The position numbers were made by a program, and so were the translations under genes. The notes below the pieces were generated by a model. The model did not search any database, was not told the DNA's origin, and saw only the letters and a program-made list of their open reading frames with translations. Of a stretch of 64,000 nt of DNA, positions 23,038 to 33,278 are shown in pieces. Each line of letters opens with the position of its first letter. Position 1 is the first letter of the stretch. The stretch is from Diphasiastrum complanatum (lineage: Eukaryota > Streptophyta > Lycopodiopsida > Lycopodiales > Lycopodiaceae), in NCBI GenBank assembly GCA_029204225.1, contig CM055108.1:8986601-9050600 (forward strand). Reading direction: 5' to 3'.

Positions 23038-23889
23038 TCTCCAAGATAAACACCTAAAGAGATTGAATCTCAATTTCACTGTGGATTCCTTGCAACGGTT
23101 CTTGGGGTATAGCCTCTAGGCTCATCATAAAGAGAGTTATGGAATCTTGATGGCTTTCACTAGATTCCTTAGTGTGTTCATGCATTTCTTTAACAAAAAA
23201 TCTCTTCGTTGGTGAAGGTGTCTACATTGACCATCACCTAGGTGATTGTTCGGTAGATGTAACATCAAACTACAAACAATCCATTGGGAGTGATTATTTG
23301 GTAGATGTAACGTCAAACAACAAACAATTCACTATGGCTAAGGCTTCGGTCTGATTCACTACATTAGTTTGCAAATCATCAAGTATGACAATCCTCCTTC
23401 CATGACGTCCATCCTTAGATTCCTCATCAGAGTAGTTGGTTGTGATAGAGCTGGTGACCATGGCTTGTTGGTTGGTTGGTTTCATAATCTAGGTATGAGG
23501 ATTGATATTCACTATAGAATCACGATTTTACAAGGCAATACGGTTTTGTCCCCAATCGCAAAGCGCTTGTGACGTTTTGAGCCACGATCTTCTCAATAGG
23601 ACACTATAGGATTGGGGGGATTCGGACAAGTCCAAGACTAGAAATCTAGCACAAATCAAATTCATGCTATCTTGGTATGCACTTCTTTGGTTATGCCTAA
23701 TGTTTTTACACTTGATTGATTGGAAAGTTGTACCTTAAAATGGGTGCTTATGATATGGATAAGTTCGCACATGTGGTATAACTTGGAGGAGATGATGTCA
23801 CTCCGGATTCTCCATCAACTATGGCTGATTCTTGTGCTCCTGTGCATTCTGTCTAGTCTTGCAGATGAACTGTAGCAACTTTAGATTCA
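23038..23889. other. Spacer without recognisable gene
   Basis: No protein, LTR or RNA feature recognised apart from the 48-bp duplication below. Open frames are short and not supported. Confidence 0.4.
23242..23338. repeat. 48-bp tandem duplication
   Basis: Two adjacent copies beginning at 23242 and 23290 share GTGATT-TT-GGTAGATGTAAC and CAAAC-ACAAACAATTCA. Confidence 0.8.
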
Positions 23890-25140
23890 TTAGAGAGTGA
23901 GAGTTATAGCTTACCTCAAGCAACTATTCAACTTGAAAGGTGAGAATGGAGTCTCTCCTTGAGATGAATGAGTTGATGGACATTGTTGTAGGTGTGGAGG
24001 AAAGACCTTTGGAACCTCAATAACAATTGAGGTATGATAGGAGGGCAAAGAAATCTCTTCATGTGATCAAGATTAATGTGACAAATGAGCTTCTCAAGGA
24101 AGTTGGTAAGTGTACTTCATCTAGTGAGGCTTGGGAAGCTCTAAAGAAGGTTATGAGTCAAAGTCTACATCAAGGGTCCTAAACCTTAGGAAGAAAATCT
24201 TTCAAACCTTACAAAGAAAGTCATGCTTTTGTTTCGAGGGTTAAAGCATCCAATGATGAGTTATCATGTATTGAATAAAGCATTAAGGATAAAGAACTTG
24301 TTCAAGTAGTTCTTAATGGCTTGTTGGATGATCATGATAAGCTTGTTCAAAGTTTTGCTATTCAAAAGACTTTGCCAAGTATAGTGGATTTGCAAGAAAT
24401 TTTGGTGAATGAGGAGTAAAGTCTTCTATAAAGAGGAGGATCTACTTTTATATCTCAAGTTGGAGAGGAAGAGCCTATGTTCTCAAAGGGCAAGTTCAAG
24501 GGAAAAGGCAAAGGAAAGTGGTCTAAAGGACAAGATCAAGGTGAGGCTTCTAACTTTTGTTGGCAAAAGGAAAGATAGGTCTAAGCTAGAATGTTTTGAT
24601 TGTGGAATCAAAGGACATTTTGTTAAATGCTCTAAGAAAAAGAGAGATCAAGATGAGAAGCAAGGCAACTTCACTTTTGATGAGGATGTTGTTGATGAGC
24701 AGAATTCAAGTGATTTTTCTTTTATGTCTTTTTATCTGCTAACCAATGATGGAGATATTGATCCATGGTGGACTGATAGTGGAGCAAACTTTCATATGAC
24801 ATGTCACACAGAGAATACTTCACGTATTTGGTGTCTTATGAAGGAGAGAAGAACGTCACCAACATTGCCAATGATGGTAAAGTTGTTATCAAGGGCATTG
24901 GTACTATTCCTATATTTCTCTCATCTACAAATAGGAATGTAAGCTTGAAGAATGTGTTCATGCCTTCCATTACTAAGAATGTTCTTAGTGTGTGTCAAAT
25001 GGTTGACAAAGGGCTTGTTGGTGATTCTTACTTGATCAAAAGGAATGAAGTCTTGACTGCCCATGGAAAGAGACAAGGTGAGCTCTACAAACTTGATGGA
25101 TATGTTGTTTCTAACCATGGAAATACCAAATGCACTTAAG
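23890..25140 (+). pseudogene. Ty1/copia gag-protease relic
   Basis: gag is recognisable from about 23895 (a VRMESLLEM-like coding run) with several stops and frameshifts up to 24400. The zinc knuckle at about 24592 reads CFDCGIKGHFVKC, one residue shorter than the usual CX2CX4HX4C. The protease motif WWTDSGA is intact near 24770, followed by a frameshift and the segment IKGIGTIPIFL to LYKLDGYVVSNH. It stops at 25140 before the integrase. 25141-25353 is non-coding, probably the leader of the next gag. Confidence 0.85.
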
Positions 25141-25353
25141 ATCCTTCTGGGAGTGAACTCAGATTTACTTTATCCACTTTTGCTTTGGAAAATAGAGAGC
25201 AATTTTTGGCTTCCATCTAGAAATTGTCATTTTTGGCCATTTTTGAGCTCATAATCATTTGTTACTTGATTCCATTGTGATCAATAGTCCACATTTGATT
25301 AGATTGAACCTCTGAAAACATTCTCTTTAGCAAGCCAAAACCAATCTTCTAGA

Positions 25354-25781
25354 TATGACTTCAATGGGATCTTATCTATTAGAACAAAGTGAAAGACACT
25401 TCTACAAATTATGGTACATGGAAAGTTAGGATAGATTCCATCCTTGTACTTCAAGATCTAATACATATAGTGAATGGGAATGAGGAGGAGCCTACTTATC
25501 CTCAAGAAATTCCCAAATTCAAGAAAAGAACATGTGTTGCTCTTCATGTTTTGAAGCTAAATGTCTCTAATGAAGTTCTAAGAGAGATTAGCTCTTGTGT
25601 TAATGCCCAAGATTCATGGAGTACTCTTCAATCCATTTATGAGCCTAAGAACACTTCAAGAGTCCTTACTCTTAGAAATATGATTTTTCAAAGTTTTCAA
25701 AGAAAGGATGAAAGTGCTTCATCCTATGTTTCTAGAGTCAAGGATCTCCATAAAGCTCTTTCTTGCATAGATGATTCTATT
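25354..25781 (+). pseudogene. Ty1/copia gag, 5' part (split by gypsy insertion)
   Basis: ATG at 25354 begins a gag closely resembling that of the young copia at 35338-37194. A deletion near 25395 shifts the frame, after which 25389-25776 stays open (TWKVRIDSILVLQDL, LKLNVSNEVLREI, NTSRVLTLRN, SSYVSRVKDLHKAL). It is cut at 25781, in the codons for DSI, by a gypsy LTR; the rest of gag resumes at 31167 in the same frame once one copy of the target duplication is removed. Confidence 0.9.
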
Positions 25782-26438
25782 TGTGAACTTGAAGTGAAGG
25801 TCTACTAGTTTCTATAGTCCCGACTTTAAATGTTGTGACTTAAAAAGAACAAATCAACAAAACATTGCTGAATAAAACCAAAAAGAGCTCAAAGCTTAGT
25901 GAAGAAATTCAACATTCAATCACAAAAGCATCATTCATGAGACTTGCTGAGGGGTCAAGATGGGGCCTTCCCCTCAAAGGATTTTGTTTTAAATTATGCA
26001 AGATCAAATGGCCCAAGGCCAAATACATATACAGTGGTTTGGGAAAATGGATTCTTAAATCTTTACATCAACCAGATGTTAACAAATTTAGAATCTTAAA
26101 GAATCTTATACCAAGAAAAGTGGTTTCTTATTACATGCAAAAGCTTACTGATCAAGAAAAGAGCATGCATAGGCATTCGACATTAGATGGCATGACACAC
26201 ATGAATCAAATCTGACATGCAAACTTCAATTCCAACATGAAAAGTCATTAGGCTAGGGATGGTTTGACATGCAAGCTCTAGTTCCAACATGCAAGCTTCA
26301 AATCATACATGCAAGTTCCCAAATCAGACATGCAAATTCCCAAATCAGACATGAAACTCTCAAATCAAACATGCATAACCATTAAGCTATGGATGGTGTG
26401 ACATGCAAGGCCATCAAGTTATGCATGGTGTCAAAGTT

Positions 26439-26440
<2 letters not shown>

Positions 26441-26501
<61 letters not shown>
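26441..26501. repeat. (GA)n microsatellite within the 3' LTR
   Basis: About 30 GA units; shorter than the equivalent tract in the 5' LTR (30074-30155). Confidence 0.95.
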
Positions 26502-26503
<2 letters not shown>

Positions 26504-26670
26504 GTGTGGGTGTATGTAAGTGGTTCCAAAAATGGTTCCAATCCAAGCTTGATAGATTCTCCTCAAGCCATAGCTCAAGCTTTCTTCCAAGCACCTACAC
26601 ATAGAAGCAAGAGCAAGAGGCAAAACAAAAATGAATGGGAGATGAATAATGAGGGAGAGGGGCGAGTTAG

Positions 26671-26680
26671 TCCTTTTATA
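26671..26680 (-). promoter_or_regulatory. TATA box of the gypsy 3' LTR
   Basis: Minus strand TATAAAAGGA, repeated at 30319-30328 in the 5' LTR. Confidence 0.6.
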
Positions 26681-27489
26681 GGGAATGTGTAGCCTTGAGG
26701 GAGTGGCTGAGGTGTCCAAAATAAGTGTGAGAGGTGTAAGGGAGACTCTAGGAGAAGTAAAGTGAGAGGGTGAGGTGTATAGGTATGAGAGGGTGTGTTT
26801 ATCAATTAGTTAGAGCAAAAGGGGAGGAGTAGGAGGGCACATTTTCTTAGGTGTCTTATGGCTTAGTAGCCACGTGGAAAAGTAGGTAAGTTACATATTG
26901 ATAAGGATGGAAGGTAGGTAGCTTAACATTTAATGTTAGCCACTTTCAAGTTGAATTTTTCTTGGTTTAAATCACCCAAGTGTTTTTCATTTGTATATGT
27001 CCATCTTATCTTGCATAATTTTCATAGTTCCTAGGCCCTTTTTTCTAGGGGTTGCCCATCCCCAATCATAGTGGAGTGTGACACAAAGGGTGATCAGTCC
27101 TTTGGTTTCTTCTCCAAATCTTTATAGACTTGATTGGGCGTTCTTTATAGACTCGATTGAGCCTTCTTCAAGTACCATCATTAAGCTTTAAGAAGCTTCT
27201 TTAGATTTATTCTTCAGGTACTCTTCTTAGTACCTGCACATACCCTTAAGAAAAGGTTAGGAGCCATACCATAAAATGGTTCATCATTAGATTCTATTTC
27301 TAGAACCTTCATATCAAACTGTTAGCATTGATCTACAGTTTCATTTCTCGTCTTCAAGTAATGATACCTGCACTCACATTTCACCTGTTAGAGTAATAAA
27401 CTCTAATATTCAAAATATGTTTCATGCAAAAAGAATGGAAGACTGGATAGCCTTTATTTCTTGGTCAATTTGGTATGTACACTTTTACA

Positions 27490-27496
27490 CCCCTCC
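27490..27496 (-). promoter_or_regulatory. Polypurine tract
   Basis: Minus strand GGAGGGG immediately before the 3' LTR start TGTAAAAG. Confidence 0.7.
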
Positions 27497-27767
27497 GACG
27501 CATTAAGCGTTGTCCTCAACGGACATTTCTCAAATAAACATTTAAAATTTCTGGATATTCTTGGAAGAATTCTTCTTCCATCCATCTGGCATCCGTAATA
27601 GGATAGTTTTTAAACTTGAGGAGGTATAATGTAGAAGTTATTCCCTTTCTTCCAGTTCTTGTCTTGTGCATCAAGATCTGCTTAAGTTGAAAGATTTCTT
27701 CGGTTTTCTGGAGGTTCAGAATTTATAAATCCTTTTGGTTCTGGACCATTGAATTTCTTTAGCAAGC

Positions 27768-28685
27768 TTACATGGAATTTGTTATGGAGTTTCCAAGTAA
27801 TAGGCAAGTCAAGTTCATATGTAACCTCATTGAATACTTTCTTGACTTTAAAGGTCCATAATACTTTTGGGCTAGTTTTGGGTAGAGTTTCATGCTACCC
27901 TTCTTTTTCCTGAGCCTTTTCATTTCAAATTTTAGGAGAACTAGTTCCCCTTCTTTGTACTTGATTGCCTTCTGACGCATATTCGCACTTTTCTGTTGTT
28001 TCTGTTGTGCACTTGCAATGGATTGATGATCCTTTGAAAAGGTGTCTTGATAATCCTACACAAATTCATCTGAGGCAAATATCTTTTCTTTAGTCCTTAA
28101 TACAGGAGGCACAATAGGTTTTCCATACATTACTTCAAAAGACGCTTTACCAGTAGAAGAATGAACTGTGTCATTGTAAGCAAATTCTAGAATAGGGAGA
28201 TAGTGTTCCCATTGAGTCTTTTGATCACTTATATAATTTCTCAACAAATCTATGATGGTTCGATTAGTAATTTCACTTTGACCATCAGTTTGGGGGTGAA
28301 AGGAGGAAGAGAATTTAAGGGTTGTCCACAGGTTATCAAAAAGGGCCCTCCAAAAGTTGCTAGTAAATCTCGTATCCCGATCAAACACTATACTCTTGGG
28401 TAGTCCATGCAGCCTAAAGATGTGGTGGATAAACAAATGAGCAGCTTCGGTGGCCCTTGAAGCTTTTTCTTATAGAAAAAAAAAATGAGCTTGTTTGCTA
28501 AATCTATCAATGACAATCCATATCATCTCATTCCCATTTTTGGTTTTAGGGAACCCAGAGATAAAGTCCATGGTAATATGTTTCCAGGGAGCTTCAAGAA
28601 TAGGCAAGGGATGAAGTAATCCTGGAGTTTTTAATCCTTGCTCATCTTTATTGTGTTGATAGATATTCTTTTGGCAAAAAGTGGG
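27768..28685 (-). pseudogene. Ty3/gypsy integrase
   Basis: Minus strand from about 28685: a CQKNIYQHNK zinc-site remnant, PWKHITMDFISGFPKTKNG (first catalytic Asp), IVIDRFSKQAHF, then in the 28436-28056 frame FDRDTRFTSNFW (second Asp) and HPQTDGQSEITNRT (Glu). The DDE triad is all present. After a break the 27980-27768 frame gives YKEGELVLLK...LAQKYYGPLKSR, the C-terminal SH3-like region. At least two frame breaks make it a pseudogene. Confidence 0.85.
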
Positions 28686-28689
28686 CTTT

Positions 28690-29044
28690 AATTTGTTTTT
28701 TCAAAGCTATGCCATGTGGATGCAGCTTCGTGATTTGATTTCATAGCAGCCCACCATAGTGATGCATACTTATCTAGATGTAACGTTGCAAATCGAATCT
28801 TGGAATGATTTGAGTATCTACTTTTCTCAAAGAAAGTATCAAGATTTCAAATCCAAACAAGCAAACTCTCTTCATTGCTACTATCTCCATCGAACTTAGA
28901 AAACTTAAAAAGTTTATTATCAATCTTAGCAAACCTCCTTTTCCTAGATCGAGTAGAAGAAGTCGACTTGGAGGAAACATGAGGTGATGATGACATAGAT
29001 GAAGAGGAGCTTGAAGAGCCTCGTGAGGAGCTATCCATCTTTGA
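28690..29044 (-). pseudogene. Ty3/gypsy gag N-terminal part
   Basis: ATG at 29044 begins a Ser-rich stretch, then KLFKFSKFDGDSSNEESLLVWI, a stop, and in the next codons NLDTFFE and TLHLDKYASLWWAAM, the pattern of the retrotransposon gag domain (WXXXL...YF, L.G.A..WW). It fuses near 28690 to integrase sequence, marking the deletion of the central pol genes. Confidence 0.75.
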
Positions 29045-29387
29045 TTGGAGTTTCTGGAATTCACCTGAAATACACAAACTCAAGGCAAAAAGTACAAATA
29101 GACTTGTGATTCAGAGAAATGCCATTCTCCAAAAAGGAAGATAGAAGCTCGCATTAACAAAGTATTGTCCCTAAAATAGAAAGCAAATTGGAGATCCAAT
29201 TCTCGAGGATCCCCCAAATGGAGTCTATTAGCTCTAATATTAAAGAGATCTTGTAAGAAGAAAAAAATTCAAGCGGAAGGAAAATCTATTCGAAAGTAAA
29301 CATACAAAGTCCTGTGTAGTGGCATTTGTTTCAAGAATGAATACATAAGGCCTTCATATCAATTTCACAAAAAAAAAAAATAGTAGA

Positions 29388-29404
29388 CCTTGGCTCTGAT
29401 ACCA
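29388..29404 (-). promoter_or_regulatory. Primer-binding site, initiator-Met tRNA
   Basis: Minus strand TGGTATCAGAGCCAAGG, separated from the LTR end by four bases; seventeen bases in a good match to initiator-Met tRNA complement. Confidence 0.85.
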
Positions 29405-29408
29405 AAGC

Positions 29409-30070
29409 TGTGAACTTGAAGTGAAGGTCTACTAGTTTCTAAAGTCCCGACTTTAAATGTTGTGACATAAAAAGAACAAATCAACAGAACGCTGTTGAAT
29501 AAAATTGAAAAGAACTCAAAGCTTAGTGAAAAAATTCAACATTCAATCACAAAAGCATTCATTCATGAGACTTGCTGAGGGGTCAAGAAGGGAACCCCTC
29601 CTCGAAGGATTTTGTTTTAAATTATGCAAGATCAAATGACCCAAGGCCAAATACATATACAGTGGTTTGGGAAGATGGATTCTTAAATCTTTACATCAAC
29701 CAGATGTTAACAAATTTTGGATCATAAAGAATCTTATACCAAGAAAAGTGGTTTCTTATGACATGCAAAAGCTTACTGATCAAGAAAAGAGCATGCATAG
29801 GCATTCGACATTAGATGGCATGACATGCATGAATCAAATCTGACATGCAAACTTCAATTCCAACATGCAAAGTCATTAAGCTAGGGATGGTATGACATGC
29901 AAGCTTCAAATCATACATGCAAGTTCCCAAATCAGACATGCAAACTCCCAAATCGGACATGCAAGTTCCAATCAGACATGCAACTCTCAAATCAAACATG
30001 CATAACCATTAAGCTATGGATGGTGTGACATGCAAGGCCATCAAGTTATGCATGGTGTCAAAGTTTTAGA

Positions 30071-30157
<87 letters not shown>

Positions 30158-31161
30158 GTGTGTAAGTGGTTCCAAAAATGGTTCCAATCCAAGCTTGATA
30201 GATCCTCCTCAAGCCATAGCTCAAGCTTTCTTCCAAGCACCTACACACATAGAAGCAAGAGCAAGAGGCAAAACAAAAATGAATGGGAGATGAATAATGA
30301 GGGAGAGGGGCGAGTTAGTCCTTTTATAGGGAATGTGTAGCCTTGAGGGAGTGGCTGAGGTGTCCAAAATAAGTGTGAGAGGTGTAAGGGAGACTCTAGG
30401 AGAAGTAAAGTGAGAGGGTGAGGTGTATAGGTATGAGAGGGTGTTTATCAATTAGTTAAAGCAAAAGGGGAGGAGTAGGAGGGCACATTTTCTTAGGTGT
30501 CTTATGGCTTACTAGCCATGTGGAAAAGTAGGTAAGTTACATATTGATAAGGATGGAATGTAGGTAGCTTAACATTTAATATTAGCCACTTTCAAGTTGA
30601 ATTTTTCTTGGTTTAAAACACTGGGATTCACCCAAGTGTTTTTCATGACAAGGGAAAGGCTTTGTATATGTCCATCTTATCTTGCATAATTCTCATCGAT
30701 TCCTAGGCCCTTTTTTCTAAGTGTTGCCCATCCCCAATCATAGTGGAGTGTGACACAAAGGGTGATCAGTCCTTTGGTTTCTTCTCCAAATCTTTATAGA
30801 CTCGATTGAGCCTTCTTCATAGACTCGATTGAGCCTTCTTCAGGTACCATCTTTAAGCTTTAAGAAGCTTCTTTAGATTCATTCTTCAGGTTCTCTTCTT
30901 AGTACTTGCACATACCCTTAAGAAAAGGTTAGGAGTCATACCATAAAATGGCTTATCATTAGATTCTATTTCTAGAACCTTCATATCAAACTATTAGCAT
31001 TGATCTATAGTTTCATTTCTTGTCATCAGGTAATGATACATGCACTCACATTTCATCTGTTAGAGTAATAAACTCTAATATTCAAAATATGTTTCATGCA
31101 AAAAGAATGGAAGACTGGATAGCCTTTATTTCTTGGTCAATTTGGTCTATACACTTTTACA
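29409..31161 (-). repeat. Gypsy 5' LTR (1753 bp)
   Basis: Same termini and internal layout as the 3' LTR, with (GA)n at 30074-30155 (about 40 units), TATAAAAGG at 30319-30328 on the minus strand and the ACATGCAAG repeat cluster at about 29820-30000. A TGACAAGGGAAAGGC-containing segment near 30650 is absent from the other copy. Confidence 0.9.
30074..30155. repeat. (GA)n microsatellite within the 5' LTR
   Basis: About 40 GA units. Confidence 0.95.
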
Positions 31162-31166
31162 CTATC

Positions 31167-31564
31167 CAATCCAAAGAACTTGTTCAAGTTATTTTGAATG
31201 GCTTAAGTGATGATTTTAATACCATTGTTCAATCATATGCAATCAAAGAGGATTTACCCTCTTTAGAAGCCTTACAAGGAGTCTTGATAGCCGAGGAGCA
31301 TAGGCATCAAACTTGAGTGGCAAGATTTGAGAGATTGTCTCTCAAGAATGGAGGAAGTGATCAAGCACTCTTGACCAAGTCCAAGGGGAAGAGAAAGGAC
31401 AAGAAGAATGGCAAGAGCTCCAAGGACAGCACCAAGACTGGAGCAACATGTTTTATAACATTTATTGATGATTACTCACGTTTTTGTTGGGTTTACCTCT
31501 TATATTCTAAAGCCCTTGTATTTGAAACTTTTGTGAAGTTCAAAGCTTTTCTTGAGAATCAACT
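31167..31564 (+). pseudogene. Ty1/copia gag 3' part fused to integrase core fragment
   Basis: Resumes the gag cut at 25781: KELVQVILNGLSDDF, VQSYAIKEDLPSLEAL. A stop at 31314-31316 follows, then a Lys-rich segment. At about 31440 it jumps to integrase core (TFIDDYSRFCWVYLL, FVKFKAFLENQL) and stops at 31564. Zinc knuckle, protease and integrase zinc domain are therefore deleted. Beyond this point the element is lost. Confidence 0.85.
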
Positions 31565-32395
31565 AACTTGAGGTGGTTGTAGGGACTCGGCTCGATCCCG
31601 TGAGGAAGTGCGTGGACTCGACCAAGTGTGGAACTTGAAGACTTGGTCCAGGGCTGAGCCAGAGACTCGATTGAAACGAGAATGACGGGCTCAGTTGAGA
31701 AAGTGGAGCGTGAAGTCTCAAGAACCATGTGGAGTGCACAAAGAATGCATTTTTTATTGGTTTGTGTGTGTGCACTGGTGGTAATGGTGCCAAATGTTCA
31801 TAGATTCTATCACTGAGGATCTGTCAAACGTGGCTTTATGGTTTCAGTCTCTGGTTTCAGGTTGTTTTTACCCGTTACCAGGTTGTTGGGCGTTTTGATT
31901 ATTATCTACTTAATACATTGTCTAGGTCAGGCAGAAGGGTCTGATTCTTGTTGTAGTATATGTTGAAATCCAGCCTATCAATGGATTCTCTGGTCTCGTT
32001 CACTCCAAAAACACTTACAAAATCAAGAAACATGCAAGCCAAGAATGTCAGCATGCAACTCAGATGAATTCCATACAATTCTAACTTCTATCTACTGTAA
32101 AACGACTCAAAAAGTCTTCAAGAATCTCATATTAATCTAAAGTATCAACAAAAATGAAAAAAAAAAAAAACAAGAAACTAAATAACAAGCATTACAAGTG
32201 CAAGGATAAAAAATACCCATTTCTTGATTCCTGAACTTCTCAAGAATATCAAAAATTGAAGAGTAGAAGAACATGCAAGATCTATGCCACTACTTTAGCC
32301 TGTCTAGTTTTCTTGAAAGCTTGATTCTAATCTAGAGCAAGAAAGCAAGAAATTAATCCACTCTACTTCCACAAAACATAATGAAAAGATACAAC
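31565..32395. other. Spacer, no recognised gene
   Basis: Begins with a GC-richer part (31570-31760) containing repeated GACTCG words, then AT-rich DNA with an A-tract at about 32157-32172. No LTR ends or coding homology recognised. Confidence 0.4.
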
Positions 32396-32490
32396 CAATA
32401 AATCTACTAAAATCACATATATTTTAGCACCACCATTGCTAATTGTACTCATATTATGTATGTCTGAATGTACAAGTTGAAAGGGCTTAC
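32396..32490 (-). pseudogene. Copia integrase sliver, distal part of an interrupted gene
   Basis: Antisense sequence matches the integrase segment around the first core Asp in the intact element (62160-62260), including the words for the Gly-Ala-Lys-Met region. It continues the relic at 38705-39868; the two are separated by the young copia insertion and share the CTTAC duplication. Confidence 0.8.
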
Positions 32491-33260
32491 TGTTGAATTT
32501 CACACGTGTGGACTGTCCACTACATGTACTTGTGATCTCCTAAGGTGTGTAGATGCACCAAGATCAAGACTAGATTGAGATTCAAGATCAATCTTGAATC
32601 CTATGGCAAAAAGACACTACTACATGCATTCAATCACTTCCAACTCTCACTCACACGTGTGGGAAGTATTCAAAAAATAATCCAAGTAAAAACAAGCTGC
32701 TCTCCTCGGGTAGAGAGAGAAAATGCATCAAGAGCTCTCGGGTAGAGAGAGAAAATGCATCAAGAGCTCTCCGGTAGAGAGAGAAAGCTAGAAATCCAAT
32801 AACTCACAAAATCCATGAAATCACCAAATCAATTGACTTCAAAATGAGGAGTACAATGATACTAGTAGGTCCACGAGCTACCACTATGCTTAACTATGAT
32901 TGGACCATATTTTGTCACCTCTTGATCCTATTGGATCATTGATCTATGCACCCTCTTAATTCTATTGGACTATATTCAAGCACACCTCAATTTCCTATTG
33001 GACCTCACAAGGTTCCACCTCTATATCCTATTGGACCTCTTGGAATTCATCAAACAAAAACTTTACACTTGTCTACACTCTAATTAGCAAGTGTTTAGCC
33101 TCTTACTCTATTTTGGCTCAATAGTGGCATTACAAGTGGAAATGCATAATTTGCCATCTATGCCAAATTTATTCCTATCAACATCCTACACCTAGATGCT
33201 TGATGTAAAAAACATAAGACCCCTATATCTAACATAGATAATCTTTTTCAATTCTTCACA
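32491..33260 (-). repeat. Copia 3' LTR (770 bp)
   Basis: Minus strand starts TGTGAAGAATTG and ends GTGAAATTCAACA. CACACGTGTG occurs twice (32501-32510, 32652-32661). Two tandem copies of a GGTAGAGAGAGAAAATGCATCAAG-like unit lie near 32707-32785 (shown here in plus sense). Confidence 0.9.
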
Positions 33261-33270
33261 CTCCTCCTAG
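33261..33270 (-). promoter_or_regulatory. Polypurine tract
   Basis: Minus strand CTAGGAGGAG directly before the 3' LTR. Confidence 0.8.
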
Positions 33271-33278
33271 AAAATTAT

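Larger units (their letters stand above)
25782..27489 (-). repeat. Gypsy 3' LTR (1708 bp)
   Basis: Minus strand starts TGTAAAAGTGTAC and ends CTTCAAGTTCACA. It contains a (GA)n tract, a cluster of short ACATGCAAGTTCCCAAATC-type repeats (about 26211-26400), and a TATA box (26671-26680). Differences from the 5' LTR include small indels and scattered substitutions, so it is older than the copia at 32491-38704. Confidence 0.9.
25782..31161 (-). mobile_element. Complete non-autonomous Ty3/gypsy element, 5380 bp
   Basis: Both LTRs are present (25782-27489 and 29409-31161). The element reads right to left: 5' LTR, primer site, partial gag, integrase, polypurine tract, 3' LTR. Protease, reverse transcriptase and RNase H are missing between gag and integrase. 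Flanks are CTATT (25777-25781) and CTATC (31162-31166), a 5-bp target duplication with one later change. It inserted into a copia gag. Because LTR ends, tract and primer site are intact, it could once have moved with enzymes supplied in trans. Confidence 0.9.

Noticed and set aside
32545-32745. 66-residue frame repeated at 38006-38206
   Set aside because: Both copies lie in the paired LTRs of the young copia; the repetition is due to the LTRs.
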